Position numbers and translations under genes: made by a program. A stretch of 64,000 bases of DNA. Origin: Streptomyces sp. HD (GTDB lineage Bacteria > Actinomycetota > Actinomycetes > Streptomycetales > Streptomycetaceae). Under the pieces are notes generated by a model. That model searched no databases. It worked only from the letters and a program-made list of their open reading frames with translations, and had not been told where the DNA came from. The stretch is taken from NCBI RefSeq assembly GCF_028369295.1, contig NZ_JAQMYP010000011.1, positions 124,001 through 188,000 on the forward strand. Reading direction: 5' to 3'. The first letter of the stretch is position 1. Each line of letters starts with the position of its first letter. Below are positions 16,509-25,295 of the stretch, piece by piece.

Positions 16509-18893
16509 ATGCCAACCAATGGCGCTCCCACGAAGATCACCCAGGGATCCCGGACCAAGGGCGGCATCGGCGAGTCGACGCTCCGCCCGGACGGCACCCT
16601 CAAGGTCACCGGTGAGTTCGCGTACTCGTCCGACATGTGGCACGAGGACATGCTCTGGGGACAGATCCTCAGGTCCACCGTCGCGCACGCCGAGATCGTG
16701 TCCATCGACACGAGCGAGGCCCTTGCCACGGCGGGCGTCTATGCCGTCATGACGTACGACGACCTGCCGACCGACGTGAAGAACTACGGCCTGGAGATCC
16801 AGGACACCCCGGTCCTCGCGCACGGCAAGGTACGTCACCACGGTGAGCCGGTCGCCATCGTCGCCGCCGACCACCCGGAGACCGCGCGTCGTGCCGCGGC
16901 GAAGATCAAGGTCGACTACCGCGAGCTGCCCGTCATCACCGACGAGGCCTCCGCGACCGCCCCGGACGCGATCCTCGTCCACGAGGACCGCGACGACCAC
17001 CACAGCGGCCACGTTCCGCACCCGAACATCGTCCACCGCCAGCCGATCTTCCGCGGCGACGCCGCCGAGGCCGCCAAGCGGGCGGACGTGATCGTCAAGG
17101 GCGAGTACACCTTCGGCATGCAGGACCAGGCCTTCCTCGGCCCGGAGTCCGGCCTCGCCGTGCCGGACGAGGACGGCGGCGTCCACCTGTACATCGCCAC
17201 CCAGTGGCTGCACTCCGACCTGCGCCAGATCGCGCCCGTCCTCGGTCTGCCCGAGAGCAAGGTCCGGATGACGCTGTCCGGCGTCGGCGGCGCCTTCGGT
17301 GGCCGCGAGGACCTGTCGATGCAGATCCACGCCTGCCTGCTGGCGATGCGGACCGGGAAGCCCGTAAAGATCGTCTACAACCGCTTCGAGTCCTTCTTCG
17401 GGCACGTCCACCGTCACCCGGCCAAGCTCTCCTACGAGCACGGGGCCACCCGCGACGGCAAGCTGACCCACGTCAAGTGCCGGATCGTGCTCGACGGCGG
17501 CGCGTACGCCTCCGCCTCTCCGGCGGTCGTCGGCAACGCCTCCTCGCTCAGCATCGGCCCGTACGCGGTCGACGACGTCGACATCGAGGCCATCGCCCTC
17601 TACACCAACAACCCGCCCTGCGGCGCCATGCGCGGCTTCGGCGCGGTCCAGGCGTGCTTCGCCTACGAGGCGCAGATGGACAAGGTGGCCAAGGAACTGG
17701 GCCTGGACCCGGTGGAGTTCCGGCAGCTAAACGCCATGGAGCAGGGCACCGTCATGCCGACGGGCCAGCGCGTCGACTCCCCGGCGCCGGTCGCCGAACT
17801 GCTGCGCCGCGTCAAGGCGATGCCGCTACCGCCGGAGCGCCAGTGGGAGTCCAGCGAGGGCGCGGACGTACGGCAGCTGCCGGGCGGTCTGTCCAACACC
17901 ACGCACGGTGAGGGCGTCGTACGAGGTGTCGGCTACGCGGTCGGCATCAAGAACGTCGGCTTCTCCGAGGGTTTCGACGACTACTCCACCGCCAAGGTGC
18001 GCATGGAGGTCATCGGCGGTGAGCCCGTCGTCACCGTGCACACGGCCATGGCGGAGGTCGGCCAGGGCGGTGTCACCGTCCACGCGCAGATCGCCCGCAG
18101 CGAGCTGGGCGTCACCCAGGTGACCATCCACCCGGCGGACACGCAGGTGGGCAGCGCCGGCTCGACGTCCGCGTCCCGGCAGACATACGTCACCGGCGGC
18201 GCCGTCAAGAACTCCTGCGAACTGGTCCGGGAGAAGGTGCTGGAGATCGGGCGTCGCAAGTTCGGCTCCTACCACCCGGCCTGGGCCACCGCCGAGCTGC
18301 TCCTGGAGGGCGGCAAGGTCGTCACCGACGGCGGCGAAGTGCTCGCCGACCTGATCGACGTACTGGAAGAGGAGTCGGTCGAGATCGAGGCCGAGTGGCG
18401 GCACCGTCCGACCGAGGCCTTCGACCTGCGCACCGGCCAGGGCTTCGGCCATGTCCAGTACTCGTTCGCCGCGCACCGGGCCGTCGTCGAGGTCGACACC
18501 GAGCTCGGCCTGGTCAAGGTCATCGAGCTGGCCTGCGCCCAGGACGTCGGCAAGGCGCTCAACCCGCTGTCCGTCCTGGGCCAGATCCAGGGCGGCACCC
18601 TCCAGGGCATGGGCATCGCGGTGATGGAGGAGATCATCGTCGATCCCAAGACCGCGAAGGTCAGGAACCCGTCCTTCACGGACTACCTGCTCCCCACGAT
18701 CCTCGACACGCCGATCATCCCCGTCGACGTGCTCGAACTCGCCGACGACCACGCCCCGTACGGGCTCCGTGGCGTCGGCGAGGCCCCGACCCTGTCGTCG
18801 ACCCCGGCCGTCCTCGCGGCGATCCGGAGCGCGACCGGGCTGGAGCTCGACCGGACGCCTGTACGGCCGGAACACCTCACCGGCACGGCGTAA
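16509..18893 (+). CDS. Xanthine dehydrogenase molybdopterin-binding subunit
   Basis: 794 residue large subunit that binds the molybdenum cofactor and performs purine hydroxylation. Recognisable blocks: the start of the domain at GGIGESTLRPDGTLKVTGEF, GKVRHHGEPVAIVAADHPE, LSGVGGAFGGREDLSMQIH (cofactor loop), CGAMRGFGAVQACFAYE, TAMAEVGQGGVTVHAQIA and, near the C-terminus, YGLRGVGEAPTLSS, whose Glu is the catalytic base of the family. Length is normal. ATG 16509 is five bases after the previous stop with GGGAGAGG about 12 bases upstream. A hairpin at 18910 follows, so read-through into the permease may be limited. Confidence 0.95.
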   Translation: MPTNGAPTKITQGSRTKGGIGESTLRPDGTLKVTGEFAYSSDMWHEDMLWGQILRSTVAHAEIVSIDTSEALATAGVYAVMTYDDLPTDVKNYGLEIQDTPVLAHGKVRHHGEPVAIVAADHPETARRAAAKIKVDYRELPVITDEASATAPDAILVHEDRDDHHSGHVPHPNIVHRQPIFRGDAAEAAKRADVIVKGEYTFGMQDQAFLGPESGLAVPDEDGGVHLYIATQWLHSDLRQIAPVLGLPESKVRMTLSGVGGAFGGREDLSMQIHACLLAMRTGKPVKIVYNRFESFFGHVHRHPAKLSYEHGATRDGKLTHVKCRIVLDGGAYASASPAVVGNASSLSIGPYAVDDVDIEAIALYTNNPPCGAMRGFGAVQACFAYEAQMDKVAKELGLDPVEFRQLNAMEQGTVMPTGQRVDSPAPVAELLRRVKAMPLPPERQWESSEGADVRQLPGGLSNTTHGEGVVRGVGYAVGIKNVGFSEGFDDYSTAKVRMEVIGGEPVVTVHTAMAEVGQGGVTVHAQIARSELGVTQVTIHPADTQVGSAGSTSASRQTYVTGGAVKNSCELVREKVLEIGRRKFGSYHPAWATAELLLEGGKVVTDGGEVLADLIDVLEEESVEIEAEWRHRPTEAFDLRTGQGFGHVQYSFAAHRAVVEVDTELGLVKVIELACAQDVGKALNPLSVLGQIQGGTLQGMGIAVMEEIIVDPKTAKVRNPSFTDYLLPTILDTPIIPVDVLELADDHAPYGLRGVGEAPTLSSTPAVLAAIRSATGLELDRTPVRPEHLTGTA

Positions 18894-18909
18894 GGAATCC
18901 CGCAAGACC

Positions 18910-18958
18910 CTCCGGGCGGTGTGAGGGAACGTCACACACTCCGCCGCGCCGCCCGGAG
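18910..18958 (+). terminator. Hairpin after the xanthine dehydrogenase large subunit
   Basis: CTCCGGGCGG / CCGCCCGGAG 10 bp stem with an inner TGTGA / TCACA pair, 16 bases after the stop. It may attenuate rather than end the operon, since permease and XdhC genes follow on the same strand. Confidence 0.6.
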
Positions 18959-19155
18959 TACTCGATGTGCCGCACCGCTCGCGGCACTCGGGAACCAGGC
19001 AAGTACCAGCACCACAGATCCTGTTCGTTCGTCTCGGGCCGTCCCCCGGGTCGTGCGGCCGTAGCACCTTCCCAAATCCCGTAGCCGCGCACGCGGTTGA
19101 CCGACCGTCAGGGCGGTTGTGCGGGTGCCCCTTTGAACCTTGGGAGTAGGCCCAC

Positions 19156-20613
19156 ATGACCCAGCAGTCACTGGAGCCGGCGACCACAGCCGACGACGCG
19201 GGAGAAGGCACCCGCGTCCCGGCCGGCAGGTCCTGGCTCGACCGGTACTTTCACATAACCAGGAGAGAATCCACGGTCGCGCGCGAGGTGCGCGGCGGCG
19301 TCACCACCTTCATGGCGATGGCGTACATCCTTCTGCTCAACCCGCTCATCCTGTCCGGCAAGGACGCGGCAGGGGACACCCTCGCCCAGAAGGCGCTGAT
19401 CACCGCGACCGCGTTCGCGGCGGCCCTCAGCACGCTGCTGATGGGCTTCTTCGGCAAGGTGCCGCTCGCCCTCGCCGCCGGCCTCTCCGTCTCCGGCGTC
19501 CTGTCCTCCCAGGTCGCCCCGCAGATGACCTGGCCGCAGGCCATGGGCATGTGTGTGATGTACGGCGTGGTCATCATGCTCCTGGTCGTGACCGGCCTGC
19601 GCGAGATGATCATGAACGCGATCCCGCTCGCGCTGAAGCACGCGATCACCATGGGCATCGGCCTGTTCGTCGCCCTGATCGGTCTGGTGAAGGCCGGCTT
19701 CGTGCACCAGGGCAAGGCGACCCCGGTCACCCTCGGCCCCGAGGGCGAACTGGCCGGCTGGCCGGTGCTGCTCTTCGCCGTCACCCTGCTCGCGATCTTC
19801 ATGCTCCAGGCGCGCGGCATCCCCGGCGCGATCCTGATCGGCATCGTCGGCGGCACCGTGATCGCCGTCGCCCTCAACGCACTCGACGTCATCGACCCCA
19901 AGCAGTGGGCCAGCGGCGCTCCCGAACTGCACGGCAGCGCGGTGTCCATGCCCGACTTCTCCATCTTCGGCAACGTCGAGTTCGGCGGCTGGGGCGAGGT
20001 CGGCGCCATGACGGTCGGGATGATCGTGTTCACCCTCGTGCTCGCCGGGTTCTTCGACGCGATGGCGACGATCATCGGCGTCGGCACCGAGGCCAAGCTG
20101 GCCGACGACAAGGGCCGGATGCCGGGGCTGTCCAAGGCGCTGTTCATCGACGGCGCGGGCGGTGCGATCGGCGGCGTGGCCGGGGCCTCGGGCCAGACGG
20201 TGTTCGTCGAGTCGGCGACCGGCGTCGGCGAGGGTGCCCGTACGGGTCTTTCCTCCGTCATCACCGGCCTGTTCTTCGCGGCCTGCCTCTTCTTCACCCC
20301 GCTGACGGCGATCGTGCCGGGCGAGGTCGCGGCGGCGGCCCTGGTCGTGATCGGTGCCATGATGATGATGAACGCGCGGCACGTGGACTGGGCCGACCGG
20401 GCCACCGCGATCCCGGTGTTCCTCACCGTTGTGATCATGCCGTTCACGTACTCGATCACCGCGGGTGTGGCCGCCGGTGTCATCTCGTACGTCGCCATCA
20501 AGGTCGCTCAGGGCAAGGCGCGGGAGATCGGGGCGTTCATGTGGGCACTGACAGGCATCTTCCTGGTCTATTTCGCCCTCAATCCCATTGAGAGCTGGAT
20601 GGGCGTGCACTAG
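19156..20613 (+). CDS. NCS2/AzgA-type purine permease
   Basis: 485 residue membrane protein with about 12-14 hydrophobic helices, resembling bacterial AzgA-like adenine/guanine/hypoxanthine proton symporters. Family features are the N-terminal REVRGGVTTFMAMAYILLLNP, the GFFGKVPLALAAGLSVSGV helix, and the substrate-site region FFDAMATIIGVGTEAK with GGVAGASGQTVFVESATGVG. GGGAG nine bases before ATG 19156 supports the start. Placed between xanthine dehydrogenase and XdhC under a PucR regulator, it most likely imports the purine bases that the dehydrogenase oxidises. Exact base preference is not readable. Confidence 0.92.
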   Translation: MTQQSLEPATTADDAGEGTRVPAGRSWLDRYFHITRRESTVAREVRGGVTTFMAMAYILLLNPLILSGKDAAGDTLAQKALITATAFAAALSTLLMGFFGKVPLALAAGLSVSGVLSSQVAPQMTWPQAMGMCVMYGVVIMLLVVTGLREMIMNAIPLALKHAITMGIGLFVALIGLVKAGFVHQGKATPVTLGPEGELAGWPVLLFAVTLLAIFMLQARGIPGAILIGIVGGTVIAVALNALDVIDPKQWASGAPELHGSAVSMPDFSIFGNVEFGGWGEVGAMTVGMIVFTLVLAGFFDAMATIIGVGTEAKLADDKGRMPGLSKALFIDGAGGAIGGVAGASGQTVFVESATGVGEGARTGLSSVITGLFFAACLFFTPLTAIVPGEVAAAALVVIGAMMMMNARHVDWADRATAIPVFLTVVIMPFTYSITAGVAAGVISYVAIKVAQGKAREIGAFMWALTGIFLVYFALNPIESWMGVH

Positions 20614-20661
20614 TCAGTGTCTGAACCGCCCTCCACACAACCGCTTTGAGGGGACCGACAG

Positions 20662-21819
20662 ATGCTGGACATCGCCGAAGAGCTGCACCGGTGGGTCGAG
20701 CAGGGACGCGAGTTCGCCGTGGCCACCGTGGTGGCGGTCGACGGCAGCGCACCCCGCCAGCCCGGCGCCGCGCTCGCGGTGGACGCCGACGGCGCGGCGA
20801 TCGGCTCGGTCTCCGGCGGTTGTGTGGAGGGCGCGGTCTACGAGCTGTGCCAACAGGCGCTGGAGGACGGCGAGACGGTCCTGGAGCGCTTCGGGTACAG
20901 CGACGAGGATGCCTTCGCGGTCGGGCTGACGTGCGGCGGCATCATCGACATCCTGGTGACGCCGGTACGGGTGCAGGACCCGGCCCGTCCGGTGGTCACG
21001 GCGGCGCTGGCCGCGGCGTCGGCCGGCGAGGCGGCGGCGGTGGCCCGGATCGTGTCGGGCCCCTCCGGCCTGATGGGCCGCGCGCTGCTGGTCCGCCCCG
21101 ACGGCACGTACGACGGCGGCTTCGGCGCCCACCCCGAACTGGACCGTACGGTCGCGGCGGAGGCCGGCGCGTTCCTGGACGCGGGTCGCACCGGGACCCT
21201 GGAGATAGGTGAGCAGGGTTCGCGCTGCGGGGCCCCGCTCACTCTCCTCGTCGAGTCGTCCGTCCCGCAGCCCCGGATGATCGTCTTCGGCGCCGTCGAC
21301 TTCGCGTCGGCGCTGGTGCGGATCGGCAAGTTCCTGAACTACCACGTGACCGTGTGCGACGCCCGCCCGGTCTTCGCGACCGAGGCCCGCTTCCCGGACG
21401 CCGACGAGATCGTCGTGGAGTGGCCGCACAAGTACCTGGAGCGTACGGAGATCGACGGCCGGACGGTGCTGTGCGTGCTGACCCACGACGCCAAGTTCGA
21501 CGTACCCCTGATCCGGCTCGCCCTGCGCCTGCCGGTCGCGTACGTCGGTGCGATGGGCTCCCGACGCACCCACCTCGACCGCAACGAGCGGCTGCGCGAA
21601 GTCGGCGTCACCGAGCTGGAGCTGGCGAGGCTCCGCTCCCCGATCGGCCTGGACCTGGGTGCCCGTACACCCGAGGAGACGGCCCTGTCGATCGCCTCGG
21701 AGATCGTAGCCAACCGGCGTGGCGGCAGCGGGGGGTCACTCACGGGCGCACACACTCCGATCCACCACGAGGCGACGTCCACGTCGTCCCCGGCGGGGCG
21801 GATCGGGTCGGTGGCCTGA
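20662..21819 (+). CDS. xdhC: XdhC/CoxI family molybdenum cofactor maturation protein
   Basis: 385 residues. XdhC proteins bind the molybdenum cofactor, aid its sulfuration and insert it into xanthine dehydrogenase. The N-terminal CoxI domain has ATVVAVDGSAPRQPGA, IGSVSGGCVEGAVYELC and VGLTCGGIIDILV, whose Cys residues are conserved in the family. The C-terminal half is a Rossmann-like XdhC_C domain (PRMIVFGAVDFASALVRIG, VTVCDARPVFATEARFPDAD, YVGAMGSRRTHLDR). A GAGGGG site lies 8 bases before ATG 20662, 48 bp after the permease. The 45 residue C-terminal tail is low complexity Ser/Gly/Thr. Its presence makes the purine cluster self-sufficient for enzyme maturation. Confidence 0.93.
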   Translation: MLDIAEELHRWVEQGREFAVATVVAVDGSAPRQPGAALAVDADGAAIGSVSGGCVEGAVYELCQQALEDGETVLERFGYSDEDAFAVGLTCGGIIDILVTPVRVQDPARPVVTAALAAASAGEAAAVARIVSGPSGLMGRALLVRPDGTYDGGFGAHPELDRTVAAEAGAFLDAGRTGTLEIGEQGSRCGAPLTLLVESSVPQPRMIVFGAVDFASALVRIGKFLNYHVTVCDARPVFATEARFPDADEIVVEWPHKYLERTEIDGRTVLCVLTHDAKFDVPLIRLALRLPVAYVGAMGSRRTHLDRNERLREVGVTELELARLRSPIGLDLGARTPEETALSIASEIVANRRGGSGGSLTGAHTPIHHEATSTSSPAGRIGSVA

Positions 21820-21834
21820 GCGCCCGGGGAGCCC

Positions 21835-22275
21835 TCAAGCCCTCCTGAGCAGCCGATTCGCCGCCCGCCCGAACACATACCGAGCCATACGCTCCACCAC
21901 CGCGTCCAGCGGCGCCGGCACGAACCGCACCCGCAGCTCCTCCCGCCACACCACCCGCGCCCGCCCGCCCGGACCGGGCCGTACCTCGATCTCGGCCCAG
22001 CCCGTGATCACGCGGCCCCGCTTCTCCAGTCGGCACCTGCCGGGTGTGCCGTCCCCGGGTGGCTGCCACACCGTCACCTCCATCGGGTCGTCGAAGGAGA
22101 GCGGGCCCAGGCCGGAGCGGGCGGTGAAGCGGGTGCCCTCGTGGGTCGGCCCGGGGGTGGTGACATGGACGCGGGTCAGCGGGACGACCTCGGCGTGGCG
22201 GGGCCACTCCGTCAGACGGCGCCAGGCCTCGGCGAGGGGGAGTGGAACCGTGCGTTCGAGCAGGAAGTTCGCCAC
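21835..22275 (-). CDS. SRPBCC (polyketide cyclase/START-like) family protein
   Basis: 146 residue helix-grip protein. It begins MANFLLERTVPLPLAEAWRR, typical of SRPBCC domains, followed by paired strands (THEGTRFTARSGLGPLSF, RCRLEKRGRVITGWAEIEV) and a long C-terminal helix (LDAVVERMARYVFGRAANR). Such proteins bind hydrophobic ligands in an internal cavity; many in Streptomyces are of unknown role. GTG start, weak ribosome site. It is convergent with xdhC (15 bp between stops) and is not part of that operon. Confidence 0.8.
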   Translation of the reverse strand: MANFLLERTVPLPLAEAWRRLTEWPRHAEVVPLTRVHVTTPGPTHEGTRFTARSGLGPLSFDDPMEVTVWQPPGDGTPGRCRLEKRGRVITGWAEIEVRPGPGGRARVVWREELRVRFVPAPLDAVVERMARYVFGRAANRLLRRA

Positions 22276-22514
22276 GGAACGATCTTACGGAACGGCCCGG
22301 TGGATCAGGGCTGGTCACCAGGGCCGGTCGGCAGCGCGGGTCATCGGCGCGGTCGGCGCGTCGGGCATGGCGTATACGGGGTGTGCCGACGGTCCGGACA
22401 GGGGTCGGACGACGGACGTACGCGGGGTGAACTCACCTCCGGGCGCGCCGCCCACGCCCTACGCTTCCGGCCAAGGGCGGGCAAACCGTCCGCCCAACGG
22501 GGGAGTTGGTCGTC

Positions 22515-23525
22515 ATGCCACTGAAAACGTACGGCGTACTCGTCGGACGAGCCGTCGACACCCGGCGCGAGGGCGCCCACGACACACCGCACTACCAGAT
22601 CCACCTCACCGACGATCAGGGCACGCACTACCGGGCCGCCGTCAACGTCCAGTCCCAGCAGAAGCCCGCCGAGCTGCTCTACTTCGTCAGCGAGGACTTC
22701 CGGCACCCGATCACGGACCGGCTGGCGGGACTGCAGAGCGGCTGGAACACCCTGCCGTCCGGGCCCGGCGGCCCGAACCTCGACTTCGTGCGCGGCAACC
22801 TCTTCGACCCGGCCCTGATGCGGAAGCTGCCCCCGGACCTCGAAGGGCCCGACAACGACCTCGCCGACCTCCTCGACCACTCGGTCCGCCGCGCGGTCGC
22901 CGACTCCGAGGCCCGCGTGTACCTCTTCGGCGAGCGCTGGGGTCCCGAACCGAAGGTCAAGGACAAGGTCTTCGGCTTCCTGCCCGGCAACGGCGTCCAC
23001 GACATCCATATGAACCAGGGCAACAGCGGCCGCTTCCGCGACTCCGACGGTGTCTGGCAGGACGGCGGGATGCTGGTCCACTTCCCGGCGCAGTCCCGCT
23101 GGGTCGGCGTCTTCCTCGCCTTCCAGAGCCAGTCCTGGAAGACGGACGACGTCACCGGCCACCCCATCGACGACGTCGACGGTTCGCGCCCCGTGCCCGG
23201 CACTCGTCCCGTCCGGATCGTCGCCGCCCTCGTCAACCCGCGTGGTCCGGCCCCCGAGGCCGAGACGGTGACCCTCGTCAACGCCTCGCCCGACCCCGTC
23301 GACCTGACCGGCTGGCAGATCCAGGACCGGCTGGGCCAGCGCTCCGCTGTGACGCCCGGCCCGCTCACGGCCGGCGCCTGCCTCACCGTCCGCCTCAACG
23401 GCGGCGCCCAACTCGGCAACCATGGCGGCGAGATCAGCCTCCTCGACGCGAAACGGCTGAAGGTGGACGGCGTCTCGTACACCGCCGAGCAGGCCGGGCG
23501 CGAGGGCTGGTCCGTCGTCTTCTGA
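22515..23525 (+). CDS. DUF2278 (YukJ-like) protein with C-terminal lamin-tail-like domain
   Basis: 336 residues. The N-terminal two thirds match the DUF2278/YukJ family: MPLKTYGVLVGRAVDTRREG, HYRAAVNVQSQQ, LDFVRGNLFDPALM, KVFGFLPGNGVHDIHMNQGN, MLVHFPAQSRWVGVFLAFQS. The last 100 residues form a beta-rich domain with VTLVNASPDPVDLTGWQIQD and an ending like a lamin-tail (LTD) fold, which often mediates surface or nucleic-acid contact. The biochemical role of DUF2278 is unknown. ATG 22515 has GGGGGAG nine bases upstream. No signal peptide. The neighbours give no functional hint. Confidence 0.82.
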   Translation: MPLKTYGVLVGRAVDTRREGAHDTPHYQIHLTDDQGTHYRAAVNVQSQQKPAELLYFVSEDFRHPITDRLAGLQSGWNTLPSGPGGPNLDFVRGNLFDPALMRKLPPDLEGPDNDLADLLDHSVRRAVADSEARVYLFGERWGPEPKVKDKVFGFLPGNGVHDIHMNQGNSGRFRDSDGVWQDGGMLVHFPAQSRWVGVFLAFQSQSWKTDDVTGHPIDDVDGSRPVPGTRPVRIVAALVNPRGPAPEAETVTLVNASPDPVDLTGWQIQDRLGQRSAVTPGPLTAGACLTVRLNGGAQLGNHGGEISLLDAKRLKVDGVSYTAEQAGREGWSVVF

Positions 23526-23631
23526 CGGGACCGTACGACCTGGTACCCGGACCGGGGCGCGCCGTCTGTCGCACCCGTACCCCCGTACGGCACCATGAGC
23601 GCGACCCGCACCACCGTCGGGAGGGCGTCTC

Positions 23632-24861
23632 GTGGACCGTGAACGGCACGACGTACTCGACGAGTTGCAGCGCGATCCGTATCCGCACTACGACCGGGCC
23701 CGCCGGGCCGAGGGGCTGACCCGTGTCCCCGAGCTGGACGCCTGGCTGGTCGCCCGGGACGCCGACGTACGCGAAGTCCTTCGCCGTCCCGACGACTTCT
23801 CGTCGGCGAACAGCCTGCGGCCGGACGTCATGCCCTCGCCCGCCGCGCTCGCCGTCCTCGGCGGCGGATTCGGCGGGCGGCCGGTCGTCGTCACCACCGA
23901 CGGCGACCGGCACCAGCGGCTGCGCGCGCCCATCGTCCGCGCACTGTCCCCGGCCCGGGTCGCCGCCGTCCTGCCATACGCCGCCGAGCGGGCCGCCGCC
24001 CTGGTGGACACGTTTGTCAAGGACGGCCGGGTGGAGCTGATGTCGGCCTACGCCCAGCGCCTGCCCGGCGATGTCGTCGGCAGGATCGTCGGCCTCGATC
24101 CGGTCGACGTGCCGGGCGTAGTGCACGGCGGACACCGCGCCGAGGAGCTGCTGTTCCGTCCCTTGGCGGAGGACGAGCAGATCGCCGCTGCCGAGGACGT
24201 GGTCGCGATGCAGCGCACCCTCGACCGGTACGTACGGGAGCGGCACGCCCATCCCCGCGAGGACCTGGCGACGGAGATCACGGCCCAGGTCACCGAGGGC
24301 TCCGAGGGCTCCGAGGGCGAACTCGCCCTGGAACACCGGCACGAGGCCGTCTCACACCTCCAGAACCTGCTCATCGCGGGCCACCTCACCACGACCGCCC
24401 TGATCGGCACGACCGTCCTGCACCTCCTGCGGCATCGCCGTCAGTGGGAGCTGCTGTGCGCCGAGCCCGGGAGGATCCCGGCGGCGGTCGAGGAGGCGGC
24501 CCGCTACGACACCGCCCTCCAGGGTTTCCGTCGGCTCACCACCTGCCCGGTCACCCTGGCCGGCACCGAACTCCCGGCCGGGGAGGCGGTGTTCGTGGCC
24601 TTCGGCGGGGCCAACCGTGACCCCGCCCGGCATCCGCGCCCCGACGAGTTCGACATCACCCGCACCCCGGAGCGCCACCTGGCCTTCGGGTTCGGTGCGC
24701 ACGGCTGCCCCGGCGCGCAGCTGGCCCGCGAGCAACTCAGGCTCACACTGGAGGAGTTGACCCGCAGGCTGCCCGGTCTTCGGCTCGCGGTGGACCACCC
24801 GGTCAGCATGCGACCGACGATGATCCACCGCTCCCCGTACCGTCTGCACCTCACCTGGTGA
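23632..24861 (+). CDS. Cytochrome P450
   Basis: 409 residue soluble bacterial P450 monooxygenase. I-helix LLIAGHLTTTALIG contains the A-G-H-x-T-T oxygen-activation motif; the K-helix E-x-x-R is in VEEAARYDT; the heme-binding loop FGFGAHGCPGAQLAR gives the Cys thiolate. A seven-residue Gly/Ser/Glu duplication (EGSEGSEG) sits in the F-G to H region. GTG 23632 with GGGAGGG six bases upstream. No ferredoxin or reductase gene is adjacent, so redox partners are encoded elsewhere. The substrate is not predictable; it resembles the CYP105/107-like actinobacterial group only in general features. Confidence 0.93.
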   Translation: MDRERHDVLDELQRDPYPHYDRARRAEGLTRVPELDAWLVARDADVREVLRRPDDFSSANSLRPDVMPSPAALAVLGGGFGGRPVVVTTDGDRHQRLRAPIVRALSPARVAAVLPYAAERAAALVDTFVKDGRVELMSAYAQRLPGDVVGRIVGLDPVDVPGVVHGGHRAEELLFRPLAEDEQIAAAEDVVAMQRTLDRYVRERHAHPREDLATEITAQVTEGSEGSEGELALEHRHEAVSHLQNLLIAGHLTTTALIGTTVLHLLRHRRQWELLCAEPGRIPAAVEEAARYDTALQGFRRLTTCPVTLAGTELPAGEAVFVAFGGANRDPARHPRPDEFDITRTPERHLAFGFGAHGCPGAQLAREQLRLTLEELTRRLPGLRLAVDHPVSMRPTMIHRSPYRLHLTW

Positions 24862-24875
24862 GGTGCCTCACCGCC

Positions 24876-25278
24876 TCACTGGGCGTAGAACGTGGCGTCT
24901 GCCCTGTCCGCCGCCGTGCTCGGTGCCTGCACCTTCAGCAGGTAGTCGTAGTGCCGGATGTAGCGCCCGGCGTAGTTGTACGACTCGTACGACACCCCCG
25001 CCGAGTCGGACAGCCCGGCCCGCTTGTGGAAGCAGGCGCCGGACGCGAACGCCGCCGTGCCGTCGTTCTTCGCCACCCACACCTCGAAGTTCTTGTGCCG
25101 CAGGTGGTAGCCGGGCCGGCGCCCAGATGTGCGCGCCCATCACACCGCTGGAGTGCTTGGTCCAGATCGTCACCTCCTGGGCCGTGGACAGGCCCTGGAT
25201 GGTGGTCGCGCGGCGCAGCACGATGCGGTCGTACTCGGGGACGGTAGCGGTGAAGTAGTAGTAGCCGTCGGAGTTCTC
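24876..25278 (-). pseudogene. GH43 arabinanase-like gene remnant fused out of frame to an AbfB domain end
   Basis: Reading the minus strand from 25278, LENSDGYYYFTATVPEYDR and GLSTAQEVTIWTKHSSG to HIWAP are the N-terminal blade of a GH43-type glycosidase. At about 25120 the frame changes and the sequence continues as GYHLRHKNFEVWVAKND ... SYNYAGRYIRHYDYLLKV, the C-terminal end of an arabinofuranose-binding AbfB (CBM42) domain, to a TGA at 24876. The middle of the catalytic domain (roughly 200-250 residues) is missing and the junction is out of frame. A stop codon also directly precedes LENSDG, so the 5' end is lost too. It lies 18 bp from the intact GH43 gene on the same strand; the two may once have formed an arabinan-degradation locus. 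Confidence 0.8.
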
Positions 25279-25295
25279 CAGTCAGGGCGGAGTGA

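Noticed and set aside
18894..19155. Purine riboswitch before the permease
   Set aside because: No conserved loop-loop core of the purine riboswitch was found; only a GC hairpin after the dehydrogenase gene. PucR control is the simpler model.
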